Notes: generated by a model not told the origin, from the sequence alone. A stretch of 64,000 nt of DNA from Bidens hawaiensis (GCA_021521415.1 JAIQDT010000226.1:2148501-2212500), one strand, 5' to 3'. Shown: positions 1 to 11,281, numbered from the stretch's first letter. Program-made: numbers and translations.

Positions 1-313
1 TGATAGTACCCAATGCATGTCCATCTGAGTTCTAAGAATGTAGAGACCATCATTTTCATTTTAATCAATTCTTGCACTTCTACTATTTTGATGAACTTCA
101 TGGTTGGGCATAGTCATCCTTCTTCTCATACTTGTACAATTTATCAGATTGGCTAAAGGATTTTTGTTCCTTACTCTTGTGATATAGCCAAATTCAGTGT
201 GTTTGATGTCACTTAACCTCTTGGCTCTCTTGGTCTTTTCATATTCTGACAATCTCCACTTCTTTTTCTTGTTTAGCAAAGGAAATACCATCCGTGCTTT
301 AATTCTCAGATAC
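1..313 (-). pseudogene. W: 3' end of retroelement accessory gene (fragment)
   Basis: The minus-strand translation of this stretch matches the C-terminal part of the accessory protein encoded at 25033-29243. Shared features are a basic region ending in a WRL motif, a run of Lys/Arg, then an R(V)R(N/D)(K/Q)NPL motif followed by a short Arg-rich segment. The frame is broken by a stop at 58-60, and homology continues to the window edge. The fragment ends at 313, where the LTR of X begins, and the gene resumes at 41063. X therefore interrupted it. The last five bases, gatac (309-313), pair with gacac (41058-41062) as the target-site duplication of X. Function unknown; non-functional here. Confidence 0.8.
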
Positions 314-791
314 TGTTGGGTATTAATTTTAGACCGACGCATCAAATCGTTACTCGTTTATAATGAAAAATTAAAGAAAGACAACAAGATATTATAACGA
401 GTAATGGAAGCATTTGACGGGTGAAATATTATATTATATTTTATGTCATGTATGCATTGTGAGATTTATTATTGTATTTGGAGTGTTTGCCCCCGGGGAA
501 GATCCTTCCTCGGGTGGCCGTTCCTTTGCATGTATGAATGTATGTATGAGTGTTCTTCAAGACAATCATTCGGTTAATGAAATCATACTACTACATCTAT
601 CTTTTGTGTTTCGATTACATACAATTGTTCATCCTACTTTATTGATTATTTTTAATGGAAACGAACTCTCCACATCCATCCATTATTATCGTTCAAGAGT
701 GAATAGGTGTTTTGATTCGATCCATAAACCGAGCTCGTTTATACATGTCCGTTCACGAAACACGCTTCTGTACAGTGGCTCGGTTCCGACA
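314..791 (+). repeat. X 5' LTR
   Basis: 478 bp, starting TGTTGGG and ending CCGACA, followed two bases later by the primer site. It matches the 3' LTR at 40508-41057 along its length but lacks a 71-bp block (40640-40710 in the 3' copy) that holds the only clear TATA box. Many substitutions separate the copies. Confidence 0.9.
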
Positions 792-793
792 AG

Positions 794-805
794 TGGTATC
801 AGAGC
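794..805 (+). promoter_or_regulatory. X primer-binding site
   Basis: TGGTATCAGAGC is complementary to the 3' end of plant initiator methionine tRNA, the usual minus-strand primer of plant Copia elements. It lies two bases after the LTR end, which fixes the LTR boundary and the element's plus orientation. The following 806-1131 is untranslated leader with no other feature I can name. Confidence 0.9.
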
Positions 806-1131
806 TTGTTCGTTGGTGTTTTGGTGAAGATTTGTTGTTTCCTGATTTATTTAAGATGAAGAATAACGTAAGCAGAGAAATTTTCCATTGAGTACTGACG
901 TCAGCACTTCTGTTCTTCATTTTTCGTTCAGATATGCAAATTTCCTGTGTCTTCTTTTACTTATTTTCATCAAAGTTTGAATATTTATTACTTAATATTG
1001 CTCCAATCGAACCATAAACATCAGATCTGAAGATTTGATTCTCAGATCTGATTGTTTTCAAATATCGATTTTTACTTTGTTTTTAGCCTTTCTCTGTTTC
1101 TGATTAAAATCATTTTTCAAAAATACCAAAA

Positions 1132-1668
1132 ATGTCTGGTTATGAAGAGCAAGAGGTTTCCACTAACAAAATTCCAAGACTGTACGGACAGGAAAATTTC
1201 ACCAAGTGGAAGGTATTATTCGAGGCTTTTGTGTGCTATAACGATGTTGATATGTGGAACTCAATCAAAAAATGGTCCATACGTAGCTGAAGATGGTGCA
1301 AATACTAACCTTGCTGTGTGTGACAGAATGAGGAAGGTGGACGACAAGGCCTTAGCTATGATCAAATTGGGACTGTCTTGGGAAATCTTAACCAAGGTTG
1401 TGCATCACACAACAGCTAAGGCTATGTATGATGCAATCCTTGAGATGTTTGAAGGGAACATTGAGCTGAAAAATATCAAGAAACAAAGACTCAAGAAACA
1501 GCTTGAGAGATTCAAATACAAGGATGAAGAAAGATTGAAATCAATTCTTGATAGATTTCTAGCAATTGTGAATGACTTGAGAACCACTGATTATGTGGTG
1601 ACCGACTTAGATTTGACCACTAAGTTACTGAATTCAATTCTAAAGGAGTGGTATACAGCCAACAAATT
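1132..1668 (+). pseudogene. X gag, 5' part (Copia Gag, frameshifted)
   Basis: The ATG at 1132 begins a Gag starting MSGYEEQE, like Y gag at 3194. The frame is lost in an A-run near 1266-1271, where one extra A is present relative to Y, and homology continues in the next frame. The region covers the N-terminal Gag domain of plant Copia elements (UBN2-like, with a KSI(L)xRFL motif and a LLNS(M/I)xKEWY motif). It breaks off at 1668, where the LTR of Y begins. The last five bases, AAATT (1664-1668), are repeated at 30622-30626 as the target-site duplication of Y, after which the same reading frame resumes. Confidence 0.9.
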
Positions 1669-1774
1669 TGCTGGGTCAAAATTTTGACCCAAATGAGAAT
1701 ATTTGACCTAATTGAAGAATATTGAAGATTGGAATCTTCTCAACCTCCTCAGAAACTGCTAAGTATTGAATCCG

Positions 1775-2400
1775 GGTACACCTTGGACCTTTGAGTAAGC
1801 TTTTACTTAGTCGAGTACGAGATTTTGCCTTCCGGGCACGGTTTACTTCAAAGAATCTTCTTAAGTGGATATCCGAGCAAGGTATGCTTTTTGGTGATTT
1901 CCGAGTAAGGTTCATCTATTTGGCATATCCGAGTAAGGTTCACTTTGTCAAGCAGGGTTGTTCTTCAAGACCAAGTATTTTACTCTTCCGAGTAAGGTAT
2001 GGTCAACCAAGTCCATGAAGCCAAGTAATTGGAAGACCGGGCAAGGTATTATTTAATAATTATGGTCCGAGTATACTTGATGAGTTGATTGAATATCTCT
2101 AAGTTATATCGAGTATGGTTCTGCTCGAGTAAGGTATGTACTCCCGAGTACGCCTTATCAAATAAGTTATTCAACTAACAAAGAGCCGAACAGGATCATA
2201 GAAGAACAAGGTTGCTCGTGAGGATTTGTCGAGCAAAGTTTGATAAGTCCAAGAAGATTGAAGTCTACTCGGTGAATATTTTACTTGGTAAAATATTCTC
2301 TAAGTAAAGTCTACCCGGAAACTGATTCCGAGTACACTTCTATGTTTACCAAGTCTGAAGGAAGGCCGAGTACACTGCGTACTCGGAGACTGAAGTTTAA
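1775..2400 (+). repeat. Y 5' LTR: dispersed YCGRGYAMRSTTT-like motif array
   Basis: About 17 short motifs such as TCCGAGTAAGGTTCA, TCCGGGCACGGTTTA, CCGAGTACACTTCT and GTCGAGCAAAGTTTG occur at irregular spacing of about 25-60 bp, mostly in the same orientation. The intervening sequence is not repeated, so this is not a simple tandem repeat. The array ends about 120 bp upstream of the LTR TATA box, where an upstream activating or silencer region would lie. The same motif family recurs at 23265-24650. Confidence 0.75.
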
Positions 2401-2521
2401 TGAAAAGCTTTACCCGGAAGACTTGTTTTACACTTAGTATATTTTTAAATATGTAAATTGAGTATGTACTATCGGATAGGGTTTCTAGAAGGAATGACAG
2501 CCTGTCTTAGGTTGGAAAGGC

Positions 2522-2529
2522 TATAAATA
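2522..2529 (+). promoter_or_regulatory. Y LTR TATA box
   Basis: TATAAATA inside GGCTATAAATAG, conserved in the 3' LTR (near 30250) and in solo LTR S (42115-42125, opposite strand). This is the probable promoter for the genomic RNA of Y. Confidence 0.7.
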
Positions 2530-2895
2530 GAAAAATTAGGGCACGCCGCCAGAGACACGAAATAGACAGAATATACGAGTGGATAAGACCGACACATTAA
2601 TTCAGAGAATATTGTGTGTGTGACGGTTGTCCTAGGATTCCTCCTAAACCCTAAATCGATTATCCTTTTGTATGATTAACGTTATATAAATGGAAAACTT
2701 TTGAGTGAATCCTTCGTGTGTCCTCGTATTTTGAATATTCATTGCAACCGTATGTTTGTTATTGATTCCGCCTTTAACAAACTGTCATCTTTCTAAACTT
2801 AGTAACCCGTCATTAACTCTCTTGTCAACACGATTAATTTTGTGTGAGTTATGACATGATTGATTAAGAACCGATTCTAAGCGCGACCTGACTAG

Positions 2896-2907
2896 TGATA
2901 TCAGAGC
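2896..2907 (+). promoter_or_regulatory. Y primer-binding site
   Basis: TGATATCAGAGC, one base different from the initiator-Met-tRNA primer site TGGTATCAGAGC used by X and Z, two bases after the LTR. The leader 2908-3193 follows, with nothing further recognised. Confidence 0.85.
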
Positions 2908-3193
2908 TTGTTGCTGCTATTTTTAGAAAGATTGTTGCTGATTAAGTTTTGAAGAAGAATGATGTAAGCAGAGCACTGTTCGATTGATTTGTGACGTCAG
3001 AGGCTCTGTTCTTCATTTTTCTTCCAGATCTACAAGTTTTAGGTGTTTTCTTTTCCTTATTTCACTTAAAGCTTTGATTTTTATTGTTGAATCTTGTCCT
3101 ATTCATATCAGACACCTCAGATCTCAGAATTTATTTTCAGATCTGATAATTTTACTTTATTTTCGATAAAAGCTTAACTTTTGTTTTAAGAAA

Positions 3194-6100
3194 ATGTCTG
3201 GATATGAGGAACAAGAGGTGTCTACTAATAAGATACCTAGATTGTATGGTCAGGAGAACTTTACCAAGTGGAAAGTGCTTTTTGAGGTTGCCATTTGTTA
3301 TAATGATGTGGATATGTGGAATTCTATCAAGAATGGACCACAAGCTGCAGTTGAAGAAGGTGCTAATGCAAACGCTATTGCTGCTGTTTGAGAGAGAATG
3401 AGAAAGGTTGATGACAGGGAATTGGCTATGCTCAAACTTGGTCTGCCTTGGGAAATCCTCACAAAGGTTGCACATCATCAAACTGCTAAGGCAATGTATG
3501 ATGCAATCCTTGAGATGTATGAAGGGAACACAGAATTGAAGAACATTAACAAGCAAAGACTGAAGCAACAGTTAGAAAGATTCAAGTATAGAGATGGTGA
3601 AAGGTTGAAGTCAATACTAGAACGTTTTCTGAGTATTGTGAATGAGTTGAGAACAACTGACTATGTAATGACTGACTTTGATTTAAATACAAAGTTGCTC
3701 AACTCAATGCCAAAAGAATGGTATACTGCTTGCAAATTCATCCTTCAAAAGCAAAATTTCAATGAATTGAAATTGGATGATGTAGTATGTTTTCTTCAAG
3801 CTGCTGAACTTGAAATGATTGAGAATGAAATGATCAAGGAAGATAAACCAAGTTTCAATGTGTCAAACGCTTTAATTGCTCCAATGGGGAATCTTACAAC
3901 AAAGAATCAACAACAAATTCCCATCATTGAAGAACCAAGTGATCACAACAATGAGACTGCTAGGTCTTTCATTGGAGGTGGTTCAAGCAATCAAAGTGGT
4001 CAACAGAGATTTAATGTTCAATTGATTGATGATGATTCAGTTTCTGTGGGAAATGGAAATGCTCAAAGTGCTGGTGCAGGGCATGTTCAAGGGAGTGAGG
4101 CACAAGCCCTAATGTCTATGTTCACTGAGTCCTACAATGCATTTGTGGCCAAAAACATGATTCACACAAGTGTAGTGCAGGATGATTTGGAACAAATAGA
4201 TGCTGATGACCTTGAAGACATGGATCTCAAATGGCAAGCTGCAATGTTGGCATTAAGAAGCAAGGGACTGTACAACAGAACTGGTAGATCACTAGTTTCT
4301 GGTCCAAATGAGATAATAGGATTTGATAAGTCCAAGGCTATCTGCTACAACTGTCAACAGCCTGGACACTTTGCAAGAGAGTGCAATTTGCCAAGGAACT
4401 TTCAAGTCAATTAGTTCCAACAGCCTAGAAACCAACAACAATACCAGCAGAATGTGCATAGAAACAACAACCAGCAGAACTTCAACAATAACCAAGGATT
4501 CAATCCCAACAACAGCAACTTCCATCCAAACAACAACTTCAATCCCAATTTTAATAACCACTATCAGCCTCAGATGAACAACCAGCAGGGAATGAATCAG
4601 AATCAAGTATATCAAATGAACAACAATCAGAATCAAGCTGTTCAAATCCCTGCAACTCAAAACATTCCAGCAAACCAAAATCAACCAAGAAATCAAGGCG
4701 ATGTGGCAGTAACTACTCAGCATGAGGGAAGCTTTGACTGGAGTAACCATGAGGAAGATATAGCAGATGATATCAGAAGAGCTAATGTGGCATTCATGGC
4801 CATAGACTCTGCATCTTCATCTAAGGTACATTCTAATCCTAATGTTGATTTACCTAAACTTGTCAATGAATTAAAAGAAAAGATTGGTAAGTTGGAAAAT
4901 GAGTGTTTTAAGAAGCAAATCATTATCAATGCTTATGAGGCAAGTGAGATTGTTAGTGAGGAAAGAATGAAAAGTTTGGAAGAGGAATGTATGAATAGCT
5001 ATAGAGCTCAGACAAGATTCACAACAGAAATTAGTGGGTTGAAGAAGATGGTGATTGATGAAAAGGTGCTGAATACAAAGCTGCAAACTGAAAATGAATT
5101 CCTAAAGAACTTAGTTTCAACTGGAAACATTTGTGGAATTCTGAATAAAGTAAAAGAAGATGAAAAGTACAAGGCTGTTCCACCACCATTCATCAACAAC
5201 TTTATGCCTAAAGTTGACAAAGAAAAGAGAAGTGCTTATCTACAACAATTCAAACATGTGTTTCAAGACAAAGAAGATGTTGCAGATTTGTACAAAAATG
5301 TTGAGGTGAGTGAAGATGGTGAATTTGTTATGAAGAAAGAAATGAAAGAGGAAAAGTCAATTGAAGTTCAAGTCTCTGAAGATGACTTTGATTCAGATAA
5401 ATTAGATCAAGATGATCTAAGTGATTTGAGTGATCAAATCACTGAAAAAGAAATTCAAGCTGCTGAAAAAGGAAGAAAATATAAAAAGCCTGAATCTGTT
5501 GATCAACTTCCAAAGTATCCTCCAGTTACACATAAAATGAAAAGAATGAATGAGCAATTTAAGAGAGAACATGTTTCGTTTGACATTGGTGAAAAGAAGA
5601 ATGTGAGTTACAATGCTGTCAGAACTCCAAGCAAAAAGTTTTTGGAGAAGTTAGAAAAGAACAAGAAAAGGAAGGTAAATAAGAAAGAAATGGATATAGA
5701 ATATTTTACTCCTATTTATCCTATCTTTTCAAGTGTTGAAGACTTTGATGTGGGAGAGGTAGAGACTGTTGAGGAATATGAAAGAAGGAAGTCAAGATAT
5801 AGAGAGAATGAAGATGATCAACCACTAAACTTGAAAAAGGTTGTCTTTATTAAAGGGAATGTGGAAAGAAATGACATCAGAATGGCTGAGTTTGTACCAT
5901 TCTCAATTGATTATGACAATCTGAAAAACAAAAAGGCAATTGGTGTAAGAGAGCCCAAACCAAGTGAAAGATTCAGGAAACCACAAGAACATGAGATGTT
6001 CAAAAGAAAGGTGTGGTGTAGAAAGTGTGATGAATATGAACACCATACTGATTCATGTAATGAGAGACTCAAGTTTCAGCCTTTCCATGTCCCAAATGGA

Positions 6101-6748
6101 ACAAAGTTTGGTCAAGACTTTGTTTTGTACAAAGAGAAGTATGCAATGTATTTGGGAAAGGGAAATGTGAATAGAAAAGAGATAAGAGTTGAAGTAAAGG
6201 GTGAGACAAAGAAGAAGATGCATATGACTGAACATGTGAAAAGAAGTAAATCACCTCAGAAGCAAAAGCAGGTGATAAGGGAAAACCAGTCATTGAAATT
6301 CACCAAGAATACTCATTCAGTCAAGTCTGATGAGTCACAAGAATCATCAGGCAGTGAGAATTCAAAAAGAAAAGCTATATATCAAAGAAAGAAACAAGCT
6401 GTACTCACTTGTGATGAAAAGTTCTTGTTGAAACATGGATATGAACCACAAGGTTTCACATGGAAACCCAGAACTGGAGCTAAAGTTGAAGCTGTAACTG
6501 ATGTAAGAGACTTCTCAGAATCTAAGGACTATGTCTTACAAGAAAAGAGAACTGCCTCAGTTGAGCTTGACAATTCAGCTTCACTTGTCAAGACACCAAG
6601 AGAGTGTGGGTATGAAACTGACCATTCAAACAACTTGGAGATCACTCATGAAGATCCTGAACCTACTACACTCACTTCCCAAGCTGCCACTAAAATTGAC
6701 ACTGATAAGTTGAAAGTTGAAGAAGCTTGCATCTCATCACCAAACTAA
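3194..6748 (+). pseudogene. gag: Y gag (long Copia Gag with two zinc knuckles; two in-frame stops)
   Basis: The Gag frame runs from the ATG at 3194 to the TAA at 6746-6748, about 1184 codons, interrupted by in-frame stops at 3389-3391 and 4412-4414. The second aligns with a glutamine codon in X. Order: an N-terminal UBN2-like Copia Gag domain (about codons 1-200); a linker; a CCHC zinc knuckle CYNCQQPGHFAREC (4343-4384); an Asn/Gln-rich stretch; a coiled-coil-like Glu/Lys-rich region (4840-5230); then a second perfect CX2CX4HX4C knuckle (6017-6058) in a Lys-rich tail. Gag forms the virus-like particle and binds RNA. Plant Copia Gag is usually far shorter, so the tail of about 640 codons after 4826 is unusual. 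It lies within the predicted alternative intron and has stayed open in Y. Confidence 0.88.
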
Positions 6749-6768
6749 TCAAATTTCTCTTTGTGCAG
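4826..6768 (+). other. Predicted alternative intron joining gag to pol in Y
   Basis: A donor AAG|GTACAT at 4826 and an acceptor TTTCTCTTTGTGCAG|G ending at 6768, with a CTAAT branch-like site upstream, define a 1943-bp intron. Both borders fall exactly on codon boundaries: gag in frame 2 ends with codon AAG, and pol in frame 1 begins with codon GAA. Splicing would therefore fuse Gag to Pol in frame about eight codons before the protease motif. The borders align with the same sites in X (donor at 31654, acceptor ending 33564), where ACTAATAAC precedes a pyrimidine tract. Unspliced RNA would encode long Gag. Inferred from sequence only. Confidence 0.55.
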
Positions 6769-9694
6769 GAACAGGCCATTCCATTGAATGATATATGGTA
6801 TATGGAAAGTGGTTGTTCTAGGCACATGACTTGTGACAAGAGGTCACTTGTGAATTATGTAGAGAAGTATGAGGGTCCAGTTGCCTTTGGGAGTGATGAA
6901 AATGGAGGAAAGATTGTGGGTAAAGGGATATTGACAAATGGGAAGGTGTCTTTTGACAATGTCTTTCATGTTGAGGGACTACAATACAATTTGTTAAGTA
7001 TATCTCAAATGTGTGATAAGGGTTACAAAGTCAGTTTTGATGATTCTCATTGTTTCATCTTAAAACCTGAGTTTGTGATCCCACCTGACATGATTATGAT
7101 GATGGCACCAAGAAATGGCAACTTGTATGAGTTGAATATGAAAGATGCTATTTCAAGAGGTGGTGCATGTTTTGTGACCAAAGCCACTTAAAATGAGTCT
7201 AAATTGTGGCATAGGAAGTTGTGTCATGTGAACTTAAAGAATATGAATAGACTGGTCAAGGGTGAACATGTGATTGGTTTACCTACAAGAGAATTTAAGT
7301 CAGATGATCATTGTGACTCATGTCAGAAGGGAAAACAACACAAGTCTACTCATAAGACAAAGCTCATCAACTCATTTGATCAACCACTTGAGTTACTTCA
7401 CATGGATCTTTTTGGTCCTGTGAGTGTACCAAGTATTGGAAAGAAAAGATACTGTTTGGTAATCATTGATGACTCTTCAAGATATACTTGGGTTTATTTC
7501 CTAAGTACCAAAGATGAGATTGCGGAGTTGATTAAAGGTTGTGTCACAATGATTGAAAACAAGCTGAATAAGAAAGTGAAGATGCTGATAAGTGACAATG
7601 GTACTGAGTTCAAGAACGGAGTTATGGAAGAATTTTGTGCTATGAAAGGGATACTTCAACAATTTTCAGCTCCAAGAACTCCTGAACAAAATGGTGTTGC
7701 AGAAAGGAGAAACAGAACACTAATAGAAGCTGCAAGAACCATGTTGGCTGATGCTAACTTACCTGTCACATTCTGGGCTGAAGCAATCAATACTGCTTGT
7801 TATGTTCAGAACAGAGTGCTTGTGAACAAAAGGCATGATAAAACTCCATATGATATTTTCAACAATAGAAAGCCTTACATCAAGTTCTTCAAGCCCTTTG
7901 GCTGCAAATGTTTCTTACTGAACACTAGAGACTATTTGAACAAGTTTCAAACTAAGTCACTAGACTGTTTCTTTGTTGGATATTCTACTCACTCAAAGGC
8001 TTACAGAGTTTATGTGAAAGATCACATAAGTGTAATAGAGTCATCTGACATTATTTTTAATGAGAATCAATTCAACACAGTCAGTGGTGCAACATGGCTG
8101 TTTGATCACGAAAAATTGATAAAGTCATTCAAGATTTATTCTGAAGACTTTGATGAAACATTCTACAAGACCAGTGTACTTGAAGAAAATAAGAAGAAAG
8201 AACTGGACTTAGAAGAATTGTGGAAGAAAGTTGCTAGATCAGAAAAAGAATACACTTTTGTGAATAGCTCCACAAACAATGACATTGAACAAGATCAGGA
8301 AATGACAAGTCAAGATAGTACTGATGTACAAAATGATCATGTTCATAATGGGAGTGTCACAGGCAACAAAACAAATGATGAAGAAGCTGCAACAACAGCA
8401 AGATTCCAAGACTTGTTTTAAAGTTTGAATCTGGGAAACAATGGTGCATCCACTTCAAGACAAACCAATGATGAAGCACCAGAGTTTCATGATGCAGAAG
8501 CTGATTTGATCATTGAAGAACCTGAAATCAATGAAACAAATCTTGACATAAATTTGTCTACAAATATGATAATACAAACTCCTACTGTTGAAAAGAGTCA
8601 TCCTGCTGGAAATATCATTGGTGACCTGCATGAAAGAGTAACAAGGAGTCATTCTGAGATAGCTAACATCTGTCTGTACTCTTGCTTTCTATCCCAATTA
8701 GAACCAAAGAATATTGCTCAAGCTTTAAAAGACAATAGTTGGGTAGAGGCAATGCAAGAGGAATTGGCCCAGTTCAGAGATTTACATGTATGGGATCTTG
8801 TAGACAAGCCACATGACAGATATGCAATAGGAACCACATGGGTGTTCAGAAATAAAAGGGATGAAAGGGGTTTGGTGATTAAGAACAAAGCAAGACTTGT
8901 AGCACTGGGATGTCTTCAAAAGGAAGGGATAGACTTTGAGGAAGTGTTTGCACCAGTTGCAAGACTGGAAGCCATAAGGATTTTTCTTGCATATGCTGCC
9001 TCAAAGAAAATTAAAGTATTCCAGCTTGATGTCAAATCTGCATTCCTTAATGGAAAGATTGATGAAGAAGTGTATGTGACTCAACCACCAGGCTTTGAGG
9101 ATCCCATGTATCCAAACAGGGTGTATAAGCTAAACAAAGCCCTTTATGGTTTACATCAGGCTCCTAGAGCATGGTATGATGAGTTATCAACTCATTTACT
9201 TGAAAATGGCTTCACAAGGGGAGCCATAGACAAGACTCTCTTCTACAAAAGACAATGGTCAGATTTGCTGCTTGTACAAGTCTATGTTGATGATATCATC
9301 TTTGGATCTACAAATGAAAATATGTGTTTGGAGTTTGAAGAGGTGATGAAATCCAAATACAGCATGAGTTCCATGGGTGAAATGAATTTCTTTCTGGGAC
9401 TACAAGTTCAACAAAAGGATGAAGGAATCTTCATTCACCAAGCTAAGTATGTGCAGGACATTCTAAATAAGTTCAACTGTCATGATTACAAGGCTGCATC
9501 AACTCCAATGGACACCAAAGAAAAGATGATAGCTGATGAAAAGGGGGAGCCAGTTGATGAACATGAATACAGAGCCAAGATTGGATCACTGATGTATCTG
9601 ACTGCAACAAGACCAGATATCATGTTTGTTGTGTGTGTATGTGCTAGGTTCCAATCAAATCCAAAAGTCTCCCACATGAATGTTGTGAAAAGAA
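6769..9694 (+). pseudogene. pol: Y pol, 5' part: protease, integrase, reverse transcriptase
   Basis: Frame 1 throughout, interrupted by TAA stops at 7189-7191 and 8419-8421. Order: aspartic protease near 6800, where the motif reads M-E-S-G-C-S-R-H instead of the usual D-S-G; integrase with an HHCC zinc finger (LWHRKLCH to CDSC, 7204-7340) and DDE core (HMDLFGP near 7400, SDNGTEF near 7592, then an ERRNRT block near 7700); a linker; and reverse transcriptase from about 8730, with [10 protein letters not shown] (9027-9060) and catalytic YVDD (near 9283-9294). The protease-integrase-RT order is that of Copia. The RT ends where Z is inserted, and the frame resumes at 20857. The protease Asp-to-Glu change suggests loss of maturation. 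Confidence 0.92.
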
Positions 9695-10010
9695 TGTCAC
9701 ACCCCGATCGTGATGGCGGAAAAATCGAGGTGCGGCGACTAAGTCGTGATTGTTGAGCACAATAGTATAAAAGTCTAAATGCATAAACATAACCAAAATG
9801 TCGAATATTACATCAACCAGGTAACATGAAACAAATTGTTTTAATACAAAATATCAAGTTTTCAACAACTCCTAGTCTAGCCTTCATCTTTCTAAGGCCT
9901 CTAAACTTGCTAGGGATTTCTTGCTGCATTATTTCCTGAAAACATGTAACAAACTGTCAACTACATAAAGTAGATGAGTGAATTCATAGGTTTAAAGAAA
10001 AGAGTTTTAT

Positions 10011-10105
10011 ACACAAACATACTAGTATAGGTTGTAGGGGTTTATATATAGGGTGTACCTGCGGCTAACCCACCACTCCTACAACTTATACTACTATGTT
10101 TGGGT
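10011..10105 (-). repeat. Constant-core hairpin A in Z LTR
   Basis: The arms 10011-10038 and 10078-10105 are reverse complements at 25 of 28 positions. They enclose a core beginning GGGTTTATATATAGGG and ending GCGGCTAACCCACC. The same core with different but self-complementary arms occurs three times at 12553-12961 and four times in Z2. The identical LTR copy is at 18444-18538. Confidence 0.85.
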
Positions 10106-10510
10106 ATAATTCCCAGTTTTTAAAATGGTTTGTAAGAAAAGATCTCTTGGTTTTCCCACAGAGGTTTTTGTAGTAAGTCAAACATGAAATGTTCTCCTGG
10201 GCTCTCAACGGGCTTATCAATCTCCCATTAGAGTCGTATGTGATAAGATTACTCAAAGATTTGCGGTCTCCCAACGGTACATGTAGCACATAACAGTTAA
10301 GCATAAACAAGGACATATAGATTTGAGCATGCTAAGTTTACTAGATAAACCAACACCAAAATCCCATTGTTTACTAGTATCCAAGATGATGGTGAACAAA
10401 TGATGATGATGATGAATGATGATGAAACCCAATGATCACACAAGACTTGATTGAACTCACGCAAGACTTAAACCAAGACTACCTCGTTCTTGCCATCCAG
10501 GACTCAGCTA

Positions 10511-10703
10511 GGTTCTACCGAGAGTAGGATAGACACCCCAAAGAATCCTGGGTTCCCTTGGTCCCTACCGAGAATAGTATAGGTCCTCAAGAGTTATGGA
10601 TTTCACCGAGACTAGTATGAAATCCCATGAGTTACGAGTGCCACCGAGAATAGAATGCCACTCATGGTCGTGAGTTCTACCGAGAGTAGAATAGACTCTC
10701 GCG
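10511..10703 (-). repeat. Five hairpins with constant CCGAGARTAG loop in Z LTR
   Basis: Units at about 10511-10536, 10557-10591, 10596-10628, 10636-10663 and 10669-10703 share the loop ACCGAGARTAG. Each is bounded by different, largely complementary arms, for example ATGGATTTCA with TGAAATCCCAT (one bulge). The duplicate is in the right LTR at 18944-19136. Confidence 0.7.
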
Positions 10704-11281
10704 TCCAATTCAACTCATGATGTTTTGATCTCTAGATTTCCATGCTGACACAATGACTATGATGATATGAATTTGATTCCCGTTCCCATGATGTCAATGT
10801 TCACAGAATTTCCCATACTCATTGATTTCCAATGTTCTTAGATCTCCATGAGTTAATGGGTTTTCCCCATGTTCATAGATTTCCAAAGTTTATAGATTAC
10901 CAAGAAGCTCGTGGATTTCCGCACGTGTGTAGAAATCCAAATGTTTATAGTTTAAAGAATGTTTGCATAAATGATTTTATCCAAACGTGTAAAGTTACCA
11001 TGTTTAATCCAAATGTTTATAGTTTAAAGAATGTTTGCATAAATGATTTTATCCAAACGTGTAAAGTTACCATGTTTCCACCCCATAGTTTTGAAAAGCT
11101 TAAATAGGGGCTATGAACTCACCTTGATCTTGGGTTAGGATGGTGCTACAATAGATCTCCTTAGCCTAGAGTTGGACATATATATAAGGTTAACAACGTG
11201 CTATAAGTCTAAGAAAACGAGCTTACGTGACCTCGAGCAAAAACTGGGTTTTAAAGACGAAAACAGCTTGGTTCTGGCTTG

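Larger units (their letters stand above)
1669..2893 (+). repeat. Y 5' LTR
   Basis: Begins TGCTGGGTCAA (TGTTGGG in the 3' copy) and ends CCTGACT just before AG plus the primer site. It contains an array of about 17 copies of a degenerate motif (1780-2400), a perfect 11-bp hairpin arm pair GAATATTTTAC / GTAAAATATTC (near 2274-2298), an 8-bp hairpin CCGAGTAC/GTACTCGG (about 2371-2391), and a TATA box. Confidence 0.93.

Noticed and set aside
4292..4750. Minus-strand 152-codon ORF rich in Leu/Val/Ile, membrane-like
   Set aside because: It is the antisense of the Asn/Gln-rich part of Y gag, where AAC/CAA codons read backwards as GTT/TTG; the same shadow occurs in X at 31183-31578.
10925..11080. 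The 54-bp direct duplication in the Z LTR as a separate insertion
   Set aside because: It is a simple tandem duplication within the LTR, present in both Z LTRs and absent from Z2, with no terminal features.
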